Positions 33,501 through 45,633 of a stretch of 64,000 nt of DNA are shown piece by piece. The position numbers were made by a program, and so were the translations under genes. Position 1 is the first letter of the stretch; each line of letters begins with the position of its first letter. The notes under the pieces are model-generated. The model was not told the origin of the DNA. It worked only from the letters and a program-made list of their open reading frames with translations, and made no database searches. The DNA comes from Antitrichia curtipendula (lineage: Eukaryota > Streptophyta > Bryopsida > Hypnales > Leucodontaceae), in the NCBI GenBank assembly GCA_951230915.1, contig OX579640.1, positions 18,744,981 to 18,808,980 of the forward strand. The letters run 5' to 3'.

Positions 33501-36249
33501 CGAAATGTTCACAGAGAAGGATCAGAAATATCGACGAAAGATATGCAGAAATTGGTCCAGGGTTTACCTCAATTTCAAGACAAAATCGATAAACTCAGTT
33601 TGCACATTCATGTGAGAGTCATGTAATTAGAAAGCATATATTTCTTAAAATTGTGGTCGGGACTAAAGTCTGCTGTTACCTCTTGTTGAAGTGAGCCAGT
33701 CGTGGAACTGAAGAGCTAATCTAGTGCGGAATTGGCTTCGCTTGTGTTGATCGCTTTGAAGAATTATGTACTGACGCCATCGTAGATGTGGAAGAATCCA
33801 AGTTTTGATTTCTTACTCCATCATGCGCCATGTACGAAGAGAAGCTTTTCACTATCGAACCCTCTCAAGTCTATGGTATAAGATTACACAAAAGTTGAAG
33901 TCTTGCACTGAACACACGCAGATTGCAACAACAATTAATGAGAAGATCAAAAAAGAAAACTTAAATGACATTGGAAAGCTGGAACAAGATTTTGTGTATG
34001 GGGAAGCAACAAGCAAGGATCTCCTCAGCATGATCAGCTCTAAGCAGGTACATCAATTATGTAATATGCCTTGCTTAAGGGAGTAACAAAGAACATCTGT
34101 TACGTCTTCAATTGGCTCTACAAATTACCCCCGCTGTTACCAGTCATTAGTCAGTGACATGTCAAGTTCCATTTTCGAAATTTAAGAAATGCTACTTGTG
34201 AATCCCGTCTCGCACTGTGAAAGCTGTCTCTGTAAAGAGAAGCTGAGTTTTGTCATCATTGTGCGCACTATTTCTGCTTTCCAAGTATTTTCTCCAACCA
34301 CTTGAGATTCTATGAGTGAATGCAGGGAATGGCTCAAGATAATAAACTGCGACTTCTTCTGATTTATGCCGCAACGCATCCTGAAAAATTGGATGCAGCA
34401 AAACGCCTTCAGTGGATGAAGGTCTTTATTTCTCTTTTCTTGCTTTTATCCTGGTGTAATATGGCTGTCGGAAGACTCGGAAAGCTATTGGACCGGCCCT
34501 TTCAATGTGCTCTGCAATCGTAGCCGATTTTTCTCTCTCCAGTTCATTCTAGGTGTACACACATCTGAATTGGACATCTTATCGGCGCGATGCAGTTGGC
34601 AAAATTGAGTGGTGAAGATATGAATGGTATCAACAACTTAGAATATCTTGGAGTATCTGTATCGAAGAAGCAGACAGGAGTATTTTCTCTTAAGTTTCGG
34701 CCGCAGAAGGTAATTCATTAATCAATTATTGACCTCACATATTGTTAAAGTCAATGATATTCCTGCAAATTAAATCTCATGTGTAGGAATGGATAGAGGA
34801 AAGAAAATTGAGTGTTCTCAAATCATCAGGAGATGTTCATACCGCTCCATTTTAATAACGAGCCTTGAGCTCTGCCCCTGGATCTCATATGTAGTGGTTG
34901 GATCATATTTCGTTCCGCATAATGAAGAGAATTGTGTCGTCGTTTCAATCAGAACACCCGGCCAGTGAGGAAGGAGAAGAACCAAGACGAGATGTCCTGG
35001 CAGTTGTCTCGCTTCTACCCACTGATCGAGGTATGAACACCTTGAATTTCCCTTCTATAGTGATTTTTGGGAATTGAATGGTGGGGTGCTTTCACAAGAT
35101 TGAGGTGCTATAAATCTTGGGGATTTAAACACATATCTTGAAGTTTTACCGTCCAATAGAACAGGAAGCAGATCACTGCTACAATTGGCTGTTAATTGCT
35201 CCCTTTGTTGATCGTTGTAGACTGAGAACTAATGAGTGAGTATTCTCTTTCGTCATCCAGAGTCAACATTTTCTATGAACATTTTAGTATAAGCAGTCAT
35301 TATGCAACAGTAGAGAGATTTTGATCGTTCAATAGGAGAAGTGACTGGTGAGAAGCAAGCTTGAACGAACGCCTCCTCTGTTGTTACAGTATGAATTTCT
35401 GTGATGTGATGTGGATGTACGCAGGACATAGTGGAAGAACTGAGCAGAAATGAACTTCCGAAGGAGCAATACCCTTATGTAAAATTGCCAGAGCCACTTG
35501 TGGTAGAGGGAACTGCCGGGCCTTTAGCAGTCACTGCTAGGAAAGTGCCGCATTCTGTACGCACAATTCGTTATAATTGGGCTGCCCAGTCCCAAACAAA
35601 ATCTGCTATTGAGACATCCAGGTACATTTCCTTATTCTATTACTGTGTTAATCAGTGCTCGTCAAACTTCCCATAACTTTTAAAGGTTCGCAGATGTCAC
35701 TTCACTGTCTAGATTTAACATTTCTCTCGCTCTCAGAACTGAACCGACCATTACTGGAACGCGGATTTTTGTGTTCATCGTGGGTGGAATTACACGATCG
35801 GAGGTAAGCGATTGAAATTAAGGTCAAATGATTACAGCTACTTATCAATATGTAACTTTGAAGAGCAGTTATTGACTTTCTAAATATTCTAATCGTCCAC
35901 ATTGAGAATCTTGAAATTTTCCTAACGCAATTTGATTTGTTCTCCACCAAGTAAATTTTATCATCTAATCCTTACTTTCCATTGTTGTTGATCTCATGAA
36001 GCTTCGCACAATGCATAAGCTAACACTGCAACTGAAACGAGAGGTGATCATTGGATCAACAAGTTTGGATAACCCGCGGCAATTTCTTCAAGTATTGTTC
36101 AGAAGGCCTCGGTTCCCAGCTCGCAACTCATTGTACTTGCTTTATATGTTGAGCTCAGATTGCAAAAAGTGGTTTTCTCACGGAAGTATTGTTTGCACTG
36201 TGCTTTGCAGAAGCTGAAGTCTCTGAGTACACTTGACGACATTGATTAG
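30590..36249 (+). CDS. SEC1: SEC1/Munc18 (SM) protein, KEULE/SEC1-like
   Basis: SM proteins clasp syntaxin-type SNAREs; KEULE works in plasma-membrane and cell-plate vesicle fusion. Exons: 30590-30634, 30786-30867, 31147-31225, 31366-31416, 31572-31668, 31814-31846, 32140-32268, 32392-32589, 32715-32798, 33109-33204, 33288-33364, 33515-33611, 33922-34047, 34326-34421, 34596-34709, 34953-35030, 35425-35621, 35737-35803, 36002-36091 and 36211-36249. These keep frame and give 624 residues, against about 666 in KEULE. Signature stretches in order are [111 protein letters not shown] and [14 protein letters not shown]. It ends with LSTLDDID. About 25-30 N-terminal residues are missing, presumably in an upstream exon I could not place; the start given is the first in-frame ATG of the exon. 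Confidence 0.93.
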
Positions 36250-37189
36250 GAACTTCTGTCTCGATCGTGGCGAGTATCACAACATTTCCAAGCACACAAC
36301 TCAGGTGGTAAATGGTTTGCAAGGTTGAATTGGTTCCAGAATAGTTAACAAGCAGAATTCTGTGATCGTTGCAGTAACTGTCAGTGTGGTCATTTTCGTA
36401 AGAACATCTTTCACAGTGCCATAATTGTAACATTCCTGTGCACAGAGCTGTAGAAATTAAGACTGCTGAAGATCTGAAGTTTAGACAGGTGATTGTCTGC
36501 AAATGTGCCAATTTCTTAAAATTTTGCCAGTGTCCAGTATCTCGGACCGCTCATGTTTATGATTAATCGAATTGTCAGTGCAAACTTGGTTCCAAGGGAA
36601 TTTCGTGAGGACCTACTGACAGAACTGCAAAGTGCAGTTGGGTGAATTTTGACCCATTACGTAGTTGTACTTGAGAACACGTCCCTATTAATAAGGGAGC
36701 CAACCCATTTCCGACCACTCAAGCAATTACGTGAACTTGGAGCGCGGGTTTGTTGAGAAGGGAAATTTTCGCATGTACAGAAATAGAGTTTAGAAAGATT
36801 CTATAATTTTTCAGATTTTTTTGTCATAATTATCATGAATTTTTTAGCTAAAGATTCTATTCAATTCATATTAGCCATATAGGTCTTTTTATTTCCAACC
36901 AAGGGCTGGTTGCAAAATCTAATAAAGGTTGGTTAAAATATTGAAAGTCTTGTAGCCAACCATAATGCGCCACGACTACACCAAGAAGTGTGCCATAATT
37001 TATGGTTGCTCAACTCTATCTGCACGGAAAGAGAGCAATCTACATGGCTAGAATTGGGAGGTCGATCTAGAATGGGTTGCCTATGTTAGGTTCAATTGAG
37101 TCTTGATGTGCTTGCTTGCATGTAACATCATATTCATTAGTTTGGGAGATTGAGGACCTCCCAAAATAATCATGCTGATCTCGACTTAA
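36250..37189. other. 3' flank of SEC1 gene, no gene recognised
   Basis: The SEC1 3' UTR region followed by AT-rich intergenic DNA. No motif-bearing frame, LTR or RNA gene was seen. Confidence 0.45.
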
Positions 37190-37500
37190 ATCAACAATTT
37201 TCATTAAAATGAGAATTTTGACGTAAATTGATATAAAACCTTTCAATATTAGGTCAAATCTTGAAAGGTTTTCTATCCCTTTAACTCGAATCGACTTAAA
37301 TTGACATAACACCTTTCAATATTAGGTCAAATCTGAAAAGTTTTCTATCAATTTAACTCGAATCGACTTAAATTGACATAAAACCTTTCAATATTAGGTC
37401 AAATCTGAAAGGTTTTCTATCAATTTAACTTGAATCGACTTAAATTGACAAGAAAACCTTTCAATTTTAGCTGAATTGATATAAAACTTTTCATTGAGTT
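37190..37500. repeat. 72-73-bp tandem repeat with internal hairpins
   Basis: Four units start with CCTTTCAATATTAGGTCAAA near 37239, 37312, 37384 and 37457. Each unit contains the inverted pair AAAACCTTTCA...TGAAAGGTTTT, so the array is a row of potential stem-loops. A CGACTTAAATTGACAT block separates them. Confidence 0.8.
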
Positions 37501-37892
37501 TTTTTTAAATAACCTCTCATTTCAATGGAAAACTCCCATTTTAATGAATATGGTGTTATATATTGTATAGTACCCAGCAACTCTTAATCGTCCACACCAT
37601 TCTTCCATACAAAAGAACTTTGAATAATAAATAATATGATTGACATTTTTTGTCTTGCATGATCACAATTTGATTCTTATGCACTTCCAATCAAGCATAC
37701 CAAATTTGGGTTTTAGAAAAGTAAATTTTCATTTTTGGTGAATTATTTCATTTAATAAATTATCATATTTAGCTTTATATGATTATTGATTGAAAATCGT
37801 TGGTGATGAATTTTTTAATTTAATTGTGGCAATATGTAGGAAACATTTACATTCACATCATTCCTTCAATAGGCATTTCCAAAAAATATTTT

Positions 37893-38069
37893 GAATTTCC
37901 TCACAAAGGTTTCAAAAGTTGTCGTGACAATGTCCAATTTTTGAAAAATAGATATTTTTTTATTATAATTAGATTTTATAATTAGATTATAATTACAATA
38001 AAAAAATATCTATTTTTCAAAAATTAGACATTTTCACAACAACTTTTGAAACCTTTGTGAAGAAATTCT
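37893..38069. repeat. 177-bp foldback element
   Basis: A near-perfect palindrome: GAATTTCCTCACAAAGGTTT at the left is the inverse of AAACCTTTGTGAAGAAATTC at the right. The arms continue through GACAATGTCCAATTTTTG and AAATAGATATTTTTTTAT, leaving only a short AT-rich loop. Probably a MITE of foldback type. Confidence 0.75.
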
Positions 38070-38511
38070 AAAAGAAATTCATTAAAAGAATTCTTGAGCA
38101 TTTGGAGGGCCGCAAGAAAGTGACATATATACTCTATTAACGATGGAATAGCTTCGTTGACATTTGTAGTAGTAAAGGGGGTAGACAAGGTGAACTTCGA
38201 GGGCTACGTTACGATTGTGCTGACATTGTAGAAGAATTGCAGGGCCTCAGTTCTTTATTGATTTTTAAATGAAATTTAGAAACCAAATTGTGCAATCCAA
38301 TATACTGAAGCCAATTTAAATGGATTTTGAAGCTAATTGCTTTAAAAGGCAACTCACTTAATCATCCACTTATTTCAATTTCTGAATGAGGGATTGCAAA
38401 GAGGAACCTCTTTATACAATTGATGTAGTAGTAGGTAGAATAATCCATATGGGATATAGAAATTAAGATTAACAAGAGTTCAACCGCTCATATTTAAGTG
38501 AAATGCAAAAG

Positions 38512-38878
38512 TTGTATTCAAAGTCAGATTTTAGACCTCATTTAGGCATAGTAAAATTAGTTTTTTCAAAAAAATTGAACTAAAATAATGTAGGTGATGA
38601 AGTTAACTTTCATCTCCGTAAATCCATTTGAAATTTTGAGAATCCAACTAAAAGTTGTGAACAAAATCCAGAGAGGGGTTGGAAGGGACATTATTTTGAA
38701 CTTTTTTGAATACCTTCTATGGATTTTGTCCATAACTTTTAGTTGGATTCTCAAAATTTCAAATGGATTTGTGGAGATGAAAATTAATTACATCACCCAC
38801 ATTATTTTAGTTCAATTTTTTTGGAAAAACTAATTTTACAATGCCTAAATGAGGTCTAAAATCTGACTTTGAATACAA
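38512..38878. repeat. 367-bp foldback element with about 150-bp arms
   Basis: TTGTATTCAAAGTCAGATTT at the left and its exact inverse at the right bound long arms that also share TTAGACCTCATTTAGGCAT, ATTTGAAATTTTGAGAATCC and AACTAAAAGTTGTG with few mismatches. Both arms give small open frames by mirror symmetry; these are not genes. Confidence 0.8.
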
Positions 38879-39699
38879 TCTACATTCGACAATGAGGGGT
38901 CTCTCTTCAAATTATCCCATAACTTTTAAGGATTTAAGATGAACTATTGATTTCTCTATAAAAGCAATCTCTTTTCCCTCCAATCTCATCTTAAATGCAC
39001 CCAAAGTGCACCATATGTGTCTTCCACATTGTCATGAAAAGAGGTTTTGTATGGTGAGTCCTTAGACTATTTTGGAACATTTGCATTTTTTCCACAATTT
39101 AAATTGAGTGGAATGTTCATCCAAATAGAAAAGACTTAATAATTAGGTTTAAGGTGTATTTCAATACCTTAATCTTGATTATTAAATTCTTTCTCTTGGG
39201 TTCTGAGCCACTGACAAGTTCCCGACATGGTGAATGAGTGTGAATAGGAATAGGGAAAAAATAAATCATTAAGCACCAGAAAATCTAATCTGTAGGGTTT
39301 TTGGAGGTTGTTGTAGCGGCCCTCTTGAGGTCTCATTTTTTCTCTAATGGGAGATGCCTATTGAAAGAAAGATGTGCATATAGGTATTTCCTACATATTG
39401 CCGCAATTGAACTTAAAAAAATTCATCATCTATATTTTTCAATGAATTATTGTATAAAATCATTAAAATTTAATGAAAGAATTCATCAAAAATAGAATTT
39501 TGATTTTCTGAAATTCAAATTTGGTACGCTTGATCGGAATTGCGTAAAAAGTGAATGTTAGTTATACAAGATGAAAAATGTTAAACATATCATACATTCT
39601 ACAATTTTCTTTTGAATGGCAAAATGGAGTGGACAATTGAGAGTTGCTAGGTATTATATAGTGGGGTCCAATAATTTTATGAATTTTCTTCCACCACGG

Positions 39700-40580
39700 C
39701 AAGCAAATTCAAGAAAAAGTTTATGACCTTCACAAAGCTCTAGCATACTCAAAATAGACAGATTTTCAAACCGCAAATTGTGTTGGAATCGTAGTGTAGA
39801 GTACTTGATCATCATAACACATATTTATATATGTACATGTGAAATTCAAAATCATACAATTTGGATATTTCTATACATTATCTACCATCTAGTGTTGCCA
39901 CCTTATGTTGAAATTATAGCTCGCATTCTGTTGAATATATTAGGAATGACCATTTGCAATTGGTGTAGAGATACTTGATCCCTATACTACTTGAAATGTT
40001 TTTAACATTTCTTGCTTGTTCTTTGACTTGCTCTTGTATCACAACAAATCCTTAACTAGCTATCTTTTAAGGTTCTCTATGGAAAATGAGGAGGCTAAAC
40101 TAACTTCTTTGTACCATAATCTTGCCTTTACTTCTCTAGAAAGTTGTTATACAATATATAAATATAGTTTAAAGTAGAACCACCCATAACCGTGAATTTA
40201 AGGATTTGGGACATGTTGTCTATTAATAAACATCCAACAAAATATTGGATTGTATTAGCAAGAGAAAAATAATTCTTGTGCACTTTCAAATGTACTATTG
40301 GATACTTTCAGTATAGGTTGTGAGTTCTTAAAGAAACGACTATAAATATATCTAATACCAACACTAAGATTTGATATTCAAATGTAGTACATCTTTGTAA
40401 TCACATCCATTCACTTCCTAGGATTTTCCAAGATTTCAAAAGAGACAATTGTGGATATAGTGAAGGTTATGGGTGTTGCTATCTTACTACAATTCCAATG
40501 CAATTTGCAGTTTGAGTATCTATACATTTTTTAACATGTAAGAGCATATTGAAGTTTATAGACTTTATGCTAGTTGAATT
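39700..40580 (+). mobile_element. Repeat family A, copy 2 (with nested MITE)
   Basis: The left end includes CAAAGCTCTAGCATACTCAAAA and GCAAATTGTGTTGGAATCG; the right end has ATTCCAATGCAATTTGCAG. The interior aligns with copies at 12.09-12.84 and 52.34-53.14 kb. A relative of the AACACCCATAA MITE family (40171-40487) is inserted near its right end. Confidence 0.6.
40171..40487. mobile_element. AGGTAGNAACACCCATAA-family MITE, diverged
   Basis: Left tip AAAGTAGAACCACCCATAACC and reversed right tip AGTAAGATAGCAACACCCATAACC match each other and the TIRs at 15509-16568. It is 317 bp, non-coding, and sits inside repeat A copy 2. Confidence 0.6.
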
Positions 40581-40904
40581 TATTTTGGATGAAAAATTTG
40601 ACAGATCTTTAGAAGATTTGTGAAGCCTTTAAAAGATTGTAAGTTCCCAGACTATGGGGAACATGGAATTGCACCAAATCAACAATCTTACACGTGGTTG
40701 AGAGATGCCTATGTCAAATAACAATATTTAATAGTTATTATTATTTTAAATATATATATATTTATTTATTTATCTATTTAATTTTTAATTTTTTTAATAA
40801 TTATTTAAGAATCTAACATTCTAACAATGTTGTTGTGGTTCACAACAAAAGAAATAGATCCAAAACAGTCTCTTAAAGGCCTCTAATCTCCCCTAATGTA
40901 TTGG

Positions 40905-42720
40905 ACAATATGATAAGGAAAGAAACCATGACAATCTTAGCAAATAAAAATGTTGAATGAATTGCTAAAAAATCTAGGAATTATATGTTTTCGTTTAGAT
41001 GAATGCATATACTTTTGGATGGATAAATAAAATATCATCTCTATTTTGCATGTTTCATACATGACTATAAATGTAAGTAATTTCATCACTCTAAATTTTT
41101 TGATTTTTACACTCCTAAAATTAAATAAAACAAAAGAACCTTGCATGGAGCCATTCGTGAAGACAAAGTTGTAAATTCAATTTAAGCCATTGTAGATACA
41201 TGTTCTTCCTCTAAGAAGGGTGTTCTTTATTTGAGAGGTCTGGATTTGAATACTAGAGACTTTTATTGACTTTAAATTTGACTTTTAGTTACTTTATGAG
41301 TTCCCTTAAAATCATTTATTTTTCAATATTAATTAATTAATATTGAGTTTACAAATTTTGCAATGTAGATAAGGTATGAAGTACCTATTTATTCTTTCTT
41401 CACACATAGAAGGTAGTAGTACAAGTTATAGGAACTCTCCTTAAATCCAAAATCAAAATTCATCAAATCTAATCAATTTCATCTAAGGCATTTAAATAAG
41501 GTAAGGATGCCAAAGACTAAAAGTGTTTAGGTGCATTCCTTATTCCTATAATTATTGTAAAAGTGATCTATCAAACATCTAAGAATTGCATAATTTTTAA
41601 TTGACTACCTTGGTGACAGGGTGTAATAGGTTGTGTCATTTAGAATTAATTGGAAAGGACCAAGTTTAATAAATGTATTCAGTTTATACTTCAAAACCTT
41701 ATTATGTCTTTCTTGATCACATTGTCAATCAAAAATCATACTTCTACTAAAAGGGGTTTAATCCCTAATGAATGGACCAACTACCTAGAAAGTACCATAG
41801 TTGTTTTTCAGCTTCAGCTTCTACTCGTACTTTTTATTGATTCTCAAAAGTTTTTTTTATGACTCCTCCTATTGCCTTCCATATTATAAGATTTTCAATC
41901 GACAATTAGAAGAATTGGCGTTATATGAGTGGAATGCAGTAATTAAATTAATTTATATAGTCATTTGGGAACTTAGAACAAAGACTACAAGTTGTCTTCT
42001 TCTTGTCTATGCTAGCCACTGACAAAGTTATGACAAACAAAAGTTCAACAATTTGAAGACACTATTTTCTAGAAAATTGATTCTTTGACCATGTATTTAG
42101 CAAACCATTTTGTGTACAACTAGGTAACTTGACTAGGTGCAAAACTACTTAATATAATATTTAAAATATTTTAGAGCTACAAATACATAGGCAAAATTTG
42201 CCCTCATATACAAAAGTTGTACCAATCAATTGAACATTTTAATTTAGCAATTCAATTCCACTAATATTTTAAGATCTTATTTGAAATGGAAATAAATACT
42301 AAATTCTATAGTTGCTTAATTAAAACCACTACATAGTTTGAAGTAATATTAGGACACTTTCAAAGATTGTCTCTTGATAAGGGCTACTAAAACCTTCATT
42401 TAATCAATGAACATCTGTCTATTAAAAATCACTTGAAAAAATTAAAGTTTGAAGAATTTTGATTTCGTTTATAGGGAGTTACCATGACTTCACCAAGGAT
42501 AACTAAATCTTTATTTTGAACATATCACTAAAATTCTTCTATTGGCTGAAAATATAGTTTTTTGTTTAAAATATGAATCATCTAAATATGAAAACCTAAC
42601 ACTGGTTCATATATACCAATAATCACTATTTTGACAATCATAGTTTATTCCTACAATGTCCAAACCATACAATCTAAAAATATTTTAAATCTTTTTTTAA
42701 TTGAATTGCTACATAAGTCA
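40905..42720 (+). repeat. Repeat B, left copy of an inverted pair
   Basis: About 1.8 kb of AT-rich non-coding DNA that recurs in reverse complement at 49815-51650. Shared blocks include TGGATGGATAAATAAAATATCATCT, GAGTGGAATGCAGTAATT, TTTGTTGAATTTTTG-type sequence near 42040, and ACCAATAATCACTATTTT near 42620. No terminal repeat or coding region was recognised, so the element class is unknown. Confidence 0.65.
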
Positions 42721-43303
42721 AAATAAAATTTTGATAAATAAGAGGAATCATGCTTAGATGCTTTATAATCGGATGACTTTGGATGTCTATTACCTTATTT
42801 ATTTTTTCTACAAAAAGTTTAACATCCTCTTCTTTCTAGTTGCTCAAAGAAGAAAATTGAATTAAATTGAATTAAAAAATCATGCATCCGCAAGCAAAAG
42901 TCACGGAAAAGAAGAAAGTGCGTGTGAATAGGGGTTGGCGTGCTTGCAGATAACAGATTCCATCCTTCCCGTCAGTGTGAACAGAAGTTTCCATCGTCTT
43001 CGACCATTTCTACGTGTATTGAGAAATTAGGGTTTATGAGCTTCACCAGCCAGCCCTCAGTAAGTAAGTCTCTTTGTGATCTTCCCCTTGGCGTCACTGG
43101 AGTAGTTCGTGGTGCTAGTTCCGAATATTTAAGCTCGCAGTGAAGCGCCAGGGCAGGGATCCCGGAAAGACGGCGAGTGTGCTATGGTTTGTGTGAAGAT
43201 GGCGGCGAATGTAGAGCTTTGAAATACATTTTTCGGGTGGCTGTGCGGCGGCTGTGAAGTGGTTATCAATTTGTTTCGATTTGAGAGGAGAGAGAGGGGT
43301 TAG
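42721..43303 (+). other. Promoter and leader of the caprin-like gene
   Basis: The sequence shifts from AT-rich repeat to balanced composition near 42900, consistent with a plant gene leader. There are short ATG frames but no recognisable protein. Confidence 0.4.
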
Positions 43304-45633
43304 ATGTCGGCAACAATGGCGCTGGAGGGAGCTCACGCCGATGAGGGCTATGCGAACCTCGGTGGTCCGAAGGACGGGCCTGTGTTGACGATGATGAGCA
43401 AGAGGTTGCGCGCTTTGAAGAAGAAGTATAACAGGATCTTGCAGATAGAGGAGAATAAGAGGCAGGGCAAGACGGTGAACAAGGAGCAGGAGGATGTGGT
43501 CAAGATGAAAATCGCCGTCGCGGCTTTGATTGACGAGTATGAGAAATTGCGGCAGCCGCTCCTGATTGCTGTGAAGGAGGAGGTAGCGGAGCGGGAGAAG
43601 GAGCTTCTGGCGGAGCGGCAGCAGGAGGTAGAGGAGGAGAGCAGCGAACCCGAGCAGCAAGCTGCTGTGGCCGAAGATGGGGATTTGGCGGAATCAGGGA
43701 ACGTGGAAGTCGAAAAGGTTGTGGAGGTTCATGAAAGTGAAGGCGTGAATGGTTCTGTTGCTGAAGCGCAAGAACTTGTTGATGTCTCCGCCCCTCAGAG
43801 TCAGAATGTATCTGGCAGTGAAGAGGAGAAGCCTTCCGCAGAGGTCGAGAAGGAGAGCATTGTGACGGAGACTGAGAGCCAGGAGAATGTGTTTTCCGAA
43901 GGGGAAGTCGCAGACCTGTTGAAGCTTCTCTATTTCGCACATTTGTTTGATGTAAGGTCGCAAGGTGAGGCGCCTTCTCTGGTGTGGACCAGGGTACATG
44001 AGAGAAGCTCATGCTTATCATACGATTTCGTCACAGATGATACGACCACCCCTTTGGTTGAAGGAGACCTAGATGCCCTATCATTGTTTGGATCGATGTT
44101 GACGTCGCGGCCTCCGAATGAAACATTGTCACATCAAGATGCTCTCCAACGCTGCATTGAGCACGCAAGAGAATGGCTGCAGAATTCGGATCGCATTATT
44201 CAACTAGACGCCAACACTTCCTGTATCCTCCCTATTAGCGATTTAGGTTTGGCATCGTGCCAAACTTTAAATGCTTCTGCGCTGCCTGTCTTTTTTTATA
44301 TCATTTTATTTTTTGTCTCTTTATTGGAGCTCGTTTTGCCGCATTTGAGTGTTTCGATTCCATGGTAGTGTTTCTTGACCCCTTATGACAGACACAAGAT
44401 TGAGGGAAAGGTTGAACAGGATTCTTTTGTCTGAATATTTCACGATGACTCCTGAGCTGCAAACTGTCAGTCAGCAAACGGCTGCAGCTGCTGCCAGTGC
44501 TGCGGGTCAGTACCTGCCCGTGAAGGATGTGGACCACGTCGGGCCTCCCGCTTTCTATGTTCCTCAGGTGCGTACTTGCGTGTGAAGAGTGTGTAGCTTT
44601 CTTAATTGATGATAACTCTTTATCCCTATTTAATTTCCAGGGGGTTTCGCATTGGTCTTACGTCTGCGGTTTTGAGACGTAGTGATACATGTACATCTAT
44701 GCTGTAATCTTGCACCACAGCTTCGACGTTGAGCTGGTGATTAAGCCTGGTGGGGTCCCCTATACAGGAGCCACAGTTGCCTGTATCCCAAGTTTATGAG
44801 TTTGGAGTGTCGGTGCCCGTGACGAACGGAGGTCCTCCAACTTCGACCCCTCTGGTTTTCCTTGCCGAGACTCCAGTGCCAGCTTTTGAAATACCGCAGG
44901 TATGTTGGCACACTAATTAATTTGCAATGGCATGCTTTTTCTCTTCATTACAGTATTTTGTTACCTATTTCGGAACACAGTTATGGTAACTTGTCACCAT
45001 TTCCAACACAGTTAGGAGACAGGGCCATAATTTTTTATACCTACATGTGTCTCGTGCTTTGATCAGTTTGGCAGCCATGGAAGTCATGACGAAGCGAATG
45101 TTGGAGGCCCCGAGGAGATCGAGGAGGTTCAAGCTGCCGAGAAGCAGCCCCCCACCGAAGAGGTCGTCGTTCCAGTCGGCGATGGCCAACCCCAGCCTCT
45201 ACCTCCCCCTCCTCATCATCCTTATCCGCAGCACCAGCAGCAGGGTCCACCCGGTGGCCGAAGTGGGGCAGGATACCAACAGCAGCAGCAGCAGCAGCAG
45301 GGCTCAGGAGGTCCAACGAGGGGACGAGGAGGCATGTCAGGAGGAGGCTACCAACAAGGGATGGGCGGTCGGAATGGCGGCCGTGGGTACATGAACAGTG
45401 GTCGCGGGGGTCGCGGTGGCCGAGGCGGCATGTATCCCAACAATGGGGGACGTGGGGGCCAGTTCTATGATCAGCAGCCGGGCTTCCAGACGAGACCGAA
45501 CCACTACGGGGGGAGAGGCGGACGGGGCGGCGGCAGGGGAGGCATGGTGTACAATGGGCAACAACAACCTAACGGGGGGGCTGCGGCGGCCCCTGCGGCT
45601 CCTCCTCCGACAGCCGTAGCAGCAGCACCATGA
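43304..45633 (+). CDS. Caprin-like RNA-binding protein with RGG-box tail
   Basis: Exons 43304-44222, 44392-44567, 44768-44899 and 45067-45633 join in frame to 597 residues. The N-terminus has a basic/helical caprin-type segment (SKRLRALKKKYNRILQIEE, about residues 32-50, then GKTVNKEQEDVVKMKIAVAA). An acidic region follows, then an HR1/dimerisation-like helical domain (EVADLLKLLYFAHLFDV ... ARLREWL-like) that continues over the first intron into LRERLNRILLSEYFTM. The C-terminal exon is proline/glutamine-rich (a QQQQQQQQ run) and then carries many RGG/GRGG motifs, typical of RNA-binding, granule-forming proteins. Animal caprins bind mRNA with G3BP and FMRP; the plant homologues are mostly annotated as glycine-rich proteins. 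It probably acts on cytoplasmic mRNA. The CAG/GGN-rich last exon is prone to length change. Confidence 0.75.

Noticed and set aside
41499..42798. Possible 1.3-kb AGGTA-tip element (TAAGGTAAGG ... ATTACCTTA)
   Set aside because: The left tip lies inside repeat B and the homologous sequence in the inverted copy continues through it, so it is not an insertion boundary.
43115..44021. Long minus-strand frames (181 and 173 codons) under the caprin-like gene
   Set aside because: They are leucine- and proline-rich mirrors of the Glu/Lys/Gly-rich coding exon, that is shadows of the real gene.
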